This document shows positions 56,805 to 64,000 of a stretch of 64,000 nt of DNA, piece after piece. The translations under genes were made by a program, and so were the position numbers. Below the pieces are notes generated by a model, which was not told the DNA's origin, ran no database searches, and saw only the letters and a list, made by a program, of their open reading frames with translations. Origin of the DNA: Siphonodentalium dalli (Eukaryota > Mollusca > Scaphopoda > Gadilida > Siphonodentaliidae); the NCBI GenBank assembly GCA_032622095.1, contig CP136063.1, positions 142,015,450-142,079,449 of the forward strand, given 5' to 3'. Numbering within the stretch: the stretch's first letter is position 1; every line of letters begins with the position of its first letter.

Positions 56805-59585
56805 AGCTCAACTTACTTTTGTAAGTTTGAGCTATTGCCATGGTTTGGCGTCCGTGTGTCCGTCAACAATTTCCTTTGGCGCGGGCTACAGGTTGTACCT
56901 TTGGTCTGATCTTCATGAAATTTGTCATGAATGTTGACATTGACATGTAGATGGGAACGAGTCATTTTGGGGTCATTCGGCCAAAAAACATGGCCGCTGG
57001 CAGCCATCTTGGATTTCAAGATTCAATCCATTGGCGCGGCCTACAGGTCGTACTGTTCATCTGATCATCATGAAATTTGTCATAAATGTTGACATTGACA
57101 TGTAGATGGGAAGTAGTCATTTTGGGGTCGTTCGGCCAAAAAACATGGCTGCCAGCAGCCATCTTGGATTTTACTCTTTGCATGACTAAATCCTTTGGCG
57201 CGGGCTACAGGTCGTTGTTTTGGTCGGAAGTTTATGAAATTTGTCATGGATGTTAACACTGTCATGTAGATGGGAACGAGTGATTTTGGAGTTGTTCGGC
57301 CAAAAAACATGGCCGCCAGCAGCCATCTTGGATTTTACTCTTTGCATGACTAAATCCTTTGGCGCAAGCTACAGGTTGTACCTTTGGTCTAATCTTTATG
57401 AAATTTGTCAAGAATGTTGACATTGACATGTAGATGGGAACGAATCATTGTGGGGTCATTCGGTCAAAAAACATGGCCGCTGGCGGCCATCTTAGATTTC
57501 AAAATTCAATCCATTGGCGCGGGCTACATGTCGTACTGTTCGTCTGATCATCATGAAATTTGTCATGGATGTTAATATTGACATGTAGATGGGAACGAGT
57601 GATTTTGAGGTTGTTCGGCCAATAAACATGGCCGCCAACAGCCATCTTGGATTTTACTCTTTGCATGACTAAATCCTTTGGCGTGGGCTACAGGTCGTAG
57701 CTTCAATCGGAACATCATGAAATTTGTCATGGATGTTAACAATGACATGTAGATGGGAATCGAGTCATTTTGGGGTCATTCGGCCGAAAAACATGGCCGC
57801 CAGCAGCCATCTTGGATTTTACTCTTTGCATGACTAAATCCTTTGGCCCGGGCTACAGGTCGTACCTTTGGTCTGATCTTTATGAAATTTGTCATGAATG
57901 TTGACATTGACATGTAGATGGGAACGAGTCATTTTGGGGTCATTCGGCCAAAAAACATGGCCGCTGGCAGCCATCTTGGATTTCAAGATTCAATCCATTG
58001 GCGCGGGCTACAGATCGTACTGTTCGCCTGATCATCATGAAATTTGTCATGGATGTTAATATTGACATGTAGATGGGAACGAGTCATTTTGGGGTCGTTC
58101 GGCCAATAAACATTGCTGCCAGCCGCCATCTTGGATTTTACTCTTTGCATGACTAAATCCTTTGGCGCTGGCTACAGGTCGTAGCTTTGATCGGAACATC
58201 ATGAAATTTGTCATGGATGTTAACAATGACAAGTAGATGGGAACGAGTGATTTTGGGGTCGTTCGGCCAAAAAACATGGCTGCCAGCAGCCATCTTGGAT
58301 TTTACTATTTGCATGACTAAATCCTTTGGCGCGGGCTACAGGTTGTACCTTTGGTCTGATCTTTATGAGATTTGTCATAAATGTTGACATTGACATGTAG
58401 ATGGGAACGAGTCATTTTGGGGTCATGCGGCCAAAAAACATGGCCGCTGGCAGCCATCTTGGATTTCAAGATTCAATCCATTGGCGCGGGCTACAGGTCG
58501 TACTGTTCGTCTGATCATCATGAAATTTGTCATTGATGTTAATTATGACATGTAGATGGGAACGAGTGATTTTGGGGTCGTTCGGCCAAAAAACATGGCT
58601 GCCAGCAGCCATCTTGGATTTTACTCTTTGCATGACTAAATCCTTTGGTGCGGGCTACAGGTCGTTGTGTTGGTCGGAAGTTTATGAAATTTGTCATGGA
58701 TGTTAACACTGACATGTAGATGGGAACGAGTGATTTTGGGGTCATTCGGTCAAAAAATATGGCCGCCAGCAGCCATCTTGGATTTTACTCTTTGCATGAC
58801 TAAATCCTTTGGTGCGGGCTACAGGTCGTAGCTTTGGTCAGATGGTCATGAAATTTGTCATGAATTATAACAATGACATGTAGATGGGAACGAGTCGTTT
58901 TGGGGTCATTCGGTCAAAAAACATGGCCACCAGAATTTTACTCTTTGCATGACTAAATCCTTTGGCGTGGGCTACAGGTCATACCTTTGGTCTGATCTTT
59001 ATTAAATTTGTCATGGATGTTAACACTGACATGTAGATGGGAACGAGTGATTCGTTCGGCCAAAAAACATGGCCGCCAGCAGCCATCTTGGATTTTACTC
59101 TTTGCATGACTAAATCCTTTGGCACGGGCTACAGGTTGTACCTTTGGTCTAATCTTTATGAAATTTGTCATGAATGTTGACATTGACATGTAGATGGGAA
59201 CGAATCATTGTGGGGTCATTCGGCCAAAAAACATGGCTGCCAGCGGCCATCTTGGATTTCAAAATTCAATCCATTGGCGCTGTATACAGGTCGTACTGTT
59301 CGTCTGATCATCATGAAATTTGTAGGTCGTAGCTTTGGTCAGATCTTCATAAAATTTGTCATGGATGTTAACAATTATACGTAGATGGGAACGAGTCCTT
59401 TTGGGGTCAATTGGCCAAAAAAAATGGCCACCAGCAGCCATCTTGTATTTTACTCTTTGCATCACTAAATCCTTTGGTGCAGGTTAGACATTTCAATTAG
59501 CACCTTTCCTATTCCTCCATTTACTGTCAACCATTAAATTATTCCCCTACCTAAGTTGAGCTACAGTGTCATTGACACTTTCATT
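56805..59585 (+). mobile_element. Hairpin-capped core-repeat element with trimeric higher-order structure
   Basis: Starts with the AGCTCAACTTACTTT/GTAAGTTTGAGCT hairpin and a short CGTCCGTGTGTCCGTC tract. It carries 16 core monomers and ends with AAGTTGAGCTACA, the GTGTCATTGACAC hairpin and TTTCATT. Monomer marks lie near 56991, 57146, 57310, 57474, 57629, 57794, 57958, 58113, 58277, 58441, 58596, 58760, 58924, 59070, 59234 and 59425. The spacing runs 155, 164, 164 four times with one 165, giving a repeating trimer of about 483 bp. The short monomer is the one containing TTTCAAGATTCAATCCATTG. Confidence 0.88.
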
Positions 59586-59783
59586 TTATATGCACCAGGT
59601 CTCTTTGATCGCTGTTATCGTAAAGATTATATCAAATGCGGTCTTGTTTTCTGCTCGATTCGTTATGCCAATATATAACCCTTACAAATTAGCCAAAAGA
59701 CCGACACCATAATCTAATATGGCGGTCAAGATGGCCGCCGAAATGTGAAAATATGCTATTTTTCTGACATTTGACCACTTTTT

Positions 59784-60590
59784 AGCTCACCTGAGACGAA
59801 GTCTCCGGTGGAGCTATAGTCATCACTCCTCGTCCGTCGTCCGTCCGTCCGTCTGGCCGTCCGTCCGTCAACAATCATCTTCTCGTCCCGAACCGTAAGA
59901 CTTGACGTGTTCATATTTGGTGTGGATGTTCCCTAGGTGAATCACATTCAGATTTGTTCAAATGAGGCCACTGGGTGCAATAGTTGTGAAAGCAGGGCCA
60001 TAACTCTATTCCTCCATAGTAATACTTAGAACGACTTCTTTTACTGAACTATAAGGCCGTATGGATTCATATTTGGTGTGGATGTTCCCTAGTTGACTCA
60101 CATTCAGATTTGTTAAAATGAGGTCACCAGGTTGATTAGTTGAGAAACCAGGGCCATAACTCTTCCTCCATAGTAATTCTTAGAATGACTTCTTCTTTTG
60201 AACCATTTGACCGATTTAGCTTACATTTGGTATGGAGAGTCCTTGTGTGACTGGGGTTCAGATTTGTTCAAATGGGGTCACTGGGTCAAATAGGGGCAGA
60301 GCCAGGGCCCAGGGACATAACTCTTAAAAAAAAGTTAATTCAAATCCTTGTTTTAAACCCTTGCCCCTCCACCCCACCTCCCCCACCACTGCATGTCCCT
60401 GCCACCCCACACCAGAGATCCATGCAAGGTTCACCCCATTAAAAGCCTTACACTTTAGTTATATGACATGCCAGGAACTGACCAGCCTTAATTCTCACAG
60501 TGCTCACAGCTGTGTGTCCAGTCATTATAAAGTAATTAACTTTTATCTCAATATCATCCACATTTATCAGGCTGAGAGAGAAAGATGTGT
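59784..60590 (+). mobile_element. Hairpin-capped element (AGCTCACCTGAGACG family), copy 2
   Basis: Same 5' hairpin as 55140 with CGTCCGTCGTCCGTCCGTCC, about three core repeats, a C-rich stretch (about 60360-60410) and the TTTATCAGGCTGA phrase near the right end. The palindromic 3' hairpin of copy 1 is not preserved. Confidence 0.72.
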
Positions 60591-60696
60591 GTGAATGAAA
60601 TTTAATCCTATGTGTTTACAGCAATCTCAAATACAACTCTAACTGTTTGACAGTGTACACATTTTATAATAGTATTAGTATTAACCATTTCATTAC

Positions 60697-63263
60697 TAGT
60701 CCAGGCACATAAGGTTTCACTAGTGTAAAAAATCGGGGAAAACTGATTTTTTCAGGGATCAATAAGAACATGTTTATGAACAACGTGGCAAAAGTCCCCT
60801 AAAATCCGAGTTGAGCTTTTTGAGATATCTTGATTTTTCGGAATGGTTCAAATTCTGAAGCATCTCCATCAGGCCATATGGGAATGCAGTCATGTGTAGA
60901 TCAATTAATTCCAAATTCATAATACATTGACATACATACAAACAATGCTTAGCCGTGAACCATATAAGTTGAATTGAAGTCCCAAAATGGCCGCCAAAAT
61001 GGCCAAAATAGAATGAAATTTACATTTTATGCATAATTGAATAGCTAGTCCCATAAGAGTGACAACACGCTCGAAATATGTGAGGAAGAATGATTGCAGA
61101 GAATAAGAGAAACATTTTATCGGGTATGTGCGAATTATCTCTAATATATATCGCGAGAGATATAGTGAAAAGCAAGGTCTCATAAAATGGTTAAATCTGG
61201 ACTTTTTGACCGCAAAGAAACGGGAGAATAAGGCAAATTTTTCTGCACTATTTATCTTGAATCGTGTGATATATATGTACACTACACTGTAAAATGAAAT
61301 TTAATAGCGAAGAATTGATTCTGTGACCTTTCATAGAAGCCGAAATATATGTGCTCATAGCAGTATCACTAATGTGACCGGTCATCGTTTCTTTTGATAT
61401 ATACACCATCAAACCTTTCGAAATACACTGCTATAGAGCAGTATGAGAGATATTCATAGAGTAATGGGTGAATTGTGTAGATTATATTCTCCGTGTCTTA
61501 AAATATTAGTAATTTTTGCCTAAGAATAAGTAATAAATCACGAATATTTCGCTGTTATCACAAGAATGCATGGTGGTATACTATGAAAGCAATTTATCAA
61601 AACACAAAGGAGTACCATATACTTTCTTTAAAAAAATCTAAACTTGACCAAAATTGCCCACATACTCTGTGACAGAGACTGTCTTTATACCTGGAAATAA
61701 TATTTGGTTATATTCACCAAGGTCACATATACGCGAAGGGTACTATGTTTTCTGCAACCGCATTACCGTGTGTATCCCTTCTCCCTAATGTTACACATAT
61801 CTGCTGAACTAACAACCATAACTAGCAACATTGAGTCAATGTTCAACGCTGAAATAACAGCTTTAAATGATGATCACCTGATATTTTGCACAAGTTCATG
61901 GGTGGTTTTGGCAAGATATTTTCAAACAACAAAATACGGAAAACTAATATTGTACATTGCGTAATAGCATATTCCAGTTGCAAGTTGCCGACTGAAGTAA
62001 GTTGAACAAATTGTTTACTAAGAGACCGGTTTGGAAGCAGCACGAAAATTAGTCGTATATCAAATGTACGATGTGCTGTCTATTTGATCTGTGTGATGCA
62101 GTGCTAATCTTTTGAAGAGGTGGCGGTTTCTTTGCAATATAATAAGAATTGCAACATACGTGTGTGGTTTATTATCATGTACAGTGATGAACAATCCGGA
62201 AATGTAACTACTATTTATACCGCAAGGATATGCACTTAAGTTTCTGCGTTCCATTCAATAATTTATCATCACGCCGAACGAAACTACCATACATTGTGTG
62301 GCGAAACATTACTTCGGATGTTGCATGCCCGAAATTATTATTTTTGGCCCCGACTGTAAACAGAAAACCCGAAATTTTAAAGACGTAATTCATTGGGTTT
62401 GACCTGCGTTGCAATGGCCGATAAATCCTCCACATGGGCCTGTTTTAATGAACTGTGTACCTTTAAAGATATTTAACAACAGACTTGTATATTGTTAATA
62501 CGTATTTTACCTACTAGGTGGTTATATAATAAGTTGCCATCATTTCGGCTTAGCTTGGTGGTTGCGGCCATTTTGACAGCCATTTCATGACCGCGTTTGT
62601 AGTATTCTGATCGTGTCACTATATTCGCTCTCGTACTCATATTTCACATATACTGGTATAACTTAGTAATGCATATGACTAGCTTAGACAAAATAGAATA
62701 TCAAAATACGACCAGATCGTTGACAACCAGATTCGGGGGTAGGGTTATGTTTTTACAAGTTTTGACAACTTATGATGTGCGTACTCGCTAGTTCTGCCTA
62801 TTATAGCGACGGGGTGGTGTCTGTGCAGTTTTTAAAATAGATAGCTTGCGCCTGTTTTGAGAAGCCTGCGAAATCCGACATCGAATACATCAGTTTGTCT
62901 TCAAAATCGTCAGTATTTTGGCTCAGTGTTTTATTTCATATCTATATATGCGAAATTCATTCGATGTTTCCTTTTGAATGGGTGTCGTTGGTTCGAGAAT
63001 TGTATATCGAACAATATTGAGTGCTTTTTGTATACGTTTCGGCTGAAAAATTGTTACAACATCCAATTATTTCCATCATTGTGAAAAATATTGTTTTGTT
63101 TAATTATATGGAAAAAATGATGAAACTCAGAAAGCTCAAATCGGATTTTAGGGGACTTTTCGTGACGCGTCCGCGATGTTATGGCCAAAATAATATAAAA
63201 AAATCAGCTTTCCCCGATTTATTTCCTTACTTTTCCACTTCCATGTCTAATGTGCCTGGACTA
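60697..63263. mobile_element. 2.6-kb element with ~150-bp imperfect TIRs (TAGTCCAGGCACAT)
   Basis: The left end TAGTCCAGGCACAT (60697) is matched by ATGTGCCTGGACTA-type sequence ending at 63263. Inside both ends run inverted matches such as AATCGGGGAAAACTGATTTT and AAAAGTCCCCTAAAATCCGA, for about 150 bp with gaps. TAC or TA could be the target duplication. Internal frames up to 121 codons (60917-61282 minus) have no recognised domain, so the superfamily is unknown. Confidence 0.7.
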
Positions 63264-63284
63264 TACCAGAGCTATGCTGATACA

Positions 63285-63860
63285 GCAATAAAGACCCTGC
63301 ACCAGTGTATTCTCCTATATATAAGAGAATACACTGGGGTTCAAGATCAAGGAAATATTGTTAGGCCAATATAGTCAGACATCCAAATAAATCACACATG
63401 TCCTATTCTCGCAGGGATGTCCCCACATATGTTTGGGGAGGGGGCAAATTTCTCAGATTTGTTCATTGAGATGTAATTGTTTTTCCAAAACCAATTACAT
63501 ATACTAAAATAAAATGAATATAAAATAATAGACCATTGATCAAGAGAAATGAGCTCCTAGTTTTAATATTTGTCCAATATTTATTATTTTATAACAAAGT
63601 ACTAGTATCATGCCAGTGCATTGTCTTATATATGTGAGTGTCCCATAGGTAGCCTCACCTAAGAGAATGCACTGGCTTTCAAGGTTAAGGAAATATTGTT
63701 AGGCAAATGTAGACAAGCATCCAATAGATGTCCTATTCTTGCAGGGATGTCCCCTTGGGTTGAGGGGGTGGAATTAGCAGATTTGTTCAATGAGATGTAA
63801 TTTGTTTTCTCAAAATTAATTATATAGACTAAAATGAATATAAAATAGTAAACTACTTAA
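63285..63860 (+). repeat. Tandem duplication, each unit opening with a hairpin
   Basis: Two units of about 260-340 bp share GGAAATATTGTTAGGC, TGTCCTATTCTCGCAGGGAT and CAGATTTGTTCA in order (marks at 63348 and 63687). The first opens with CCAGTGTATTCTC pairing with GAGAATACACTGG; the second has a looser version beginning CCAGTGCATTGTC. Confidence 0.75.
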
Positions 63861-64000
63861 TTTTTTAACACCCAGATTACATTATATAAAATATATGGCA
63901 TATTATATACCATTTGAAAGAGCAAGCTCCAAAACATTGTATTATCAACTTATCCAGTATAATAAACTGTGGACATGTTGTTGTCCCCCGACGTTTCCGT
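63851..64000. mobile_element. piggyBac-like MITE copy, cut by window end
   Basis: The sequence AAAATATATGGCATATTATA, followed by GAGCAAGCTCCAAAACATTG and TATTATCAACTT, matches the interior of the TTAA-flanked MITE at 41100-41547. The terminal repeat is degraded on the left and the right part lies outside the window. Confidence 0.6.

Noticed and set aside
60917-61282. 121-codon minus-strand open frame as a transposase
   Set aside because: Hydrophobic, no DDE-like motif or similarity I can name.

Overview
This window looks like nuclear DNA of a metazoan, most probably a bivalve mollusc. It is AT-rich and intron-dominated. It is full of hairpin-capped repeats that carry CCGT-type microsatellites followed by tandem core monomers of about 160 bp, the layout of the pearl/Helentron-type (HINE) elements known from bivalves. 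The species assignment is inference.

Only one host gene could be recognised: SF3B6 (SF3b14a/p14), the branch-point-contacting subunit of the U2 snRNP SF3b complex. It lies on the + strand in four coding exons: 16817-16840, 25413-25531, 43887-44025 and 50657-50746. The splice sites are GT/AG, the phases agree, and the spliced product is 123 codons against 125 in human. About 33.5 kb of intron surrounds 372 nt of coding sequence including the stop.

Upstream (1-16.8 kb): a higher-order minisatellite (1-1435), a tRNA-derived SINE-like element (about 3082-3170), a GT-rich minisatellite (about 4561-5290), and a series of short conserved motifs spaced roughly 155-200 bp apart (1.8-6.8 kb). A nested transposon stack follows. 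A CR1/Jockey-type retroposon (7236-8170, resuming at 15057) is split by a nearly complete L2/CR1-like retrotransposon on the minus strand (about 8171-15056). That element is split by a hAT element with an 8-bp target duplication (13864-14976). The resumed outer retroposon is itself split by a TA-flanked MITE (15144-15534).

Intron 1 holds 3' and 5' retroposon pieces, two arrays of the 155/164-bp core repeat and an L1/Tx1-type remnant. Intron 2 holds a cluster of palindromic CTTAAG-type TIR elements, a further core-repeat element, several other hairpin-capped elements, a 5S-rRNA-like SINE, piggyBac-like TTAA MITEs and a small fold-back MITE. Intron 3 holds a second copy of the hairpin-capped family that also sits just upstream of exon 3, and a 170-bp core-repeat element.

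Downstream (50.8-64 kb) no gene is recognisable. There is a diverged tandem duplication, two copies of another hairpin-capped family, a large core-repeat element organised as trimeric higher-order repeats, a 2.6-kb TIR element and a tandem duplication at the right edge. The main novelty candidates are the shared architecture of the hairpin-capped families, the trimeric higher-order structure, the periodic motif series and the palindromic CTTAAG element with its empty-site paralogue.
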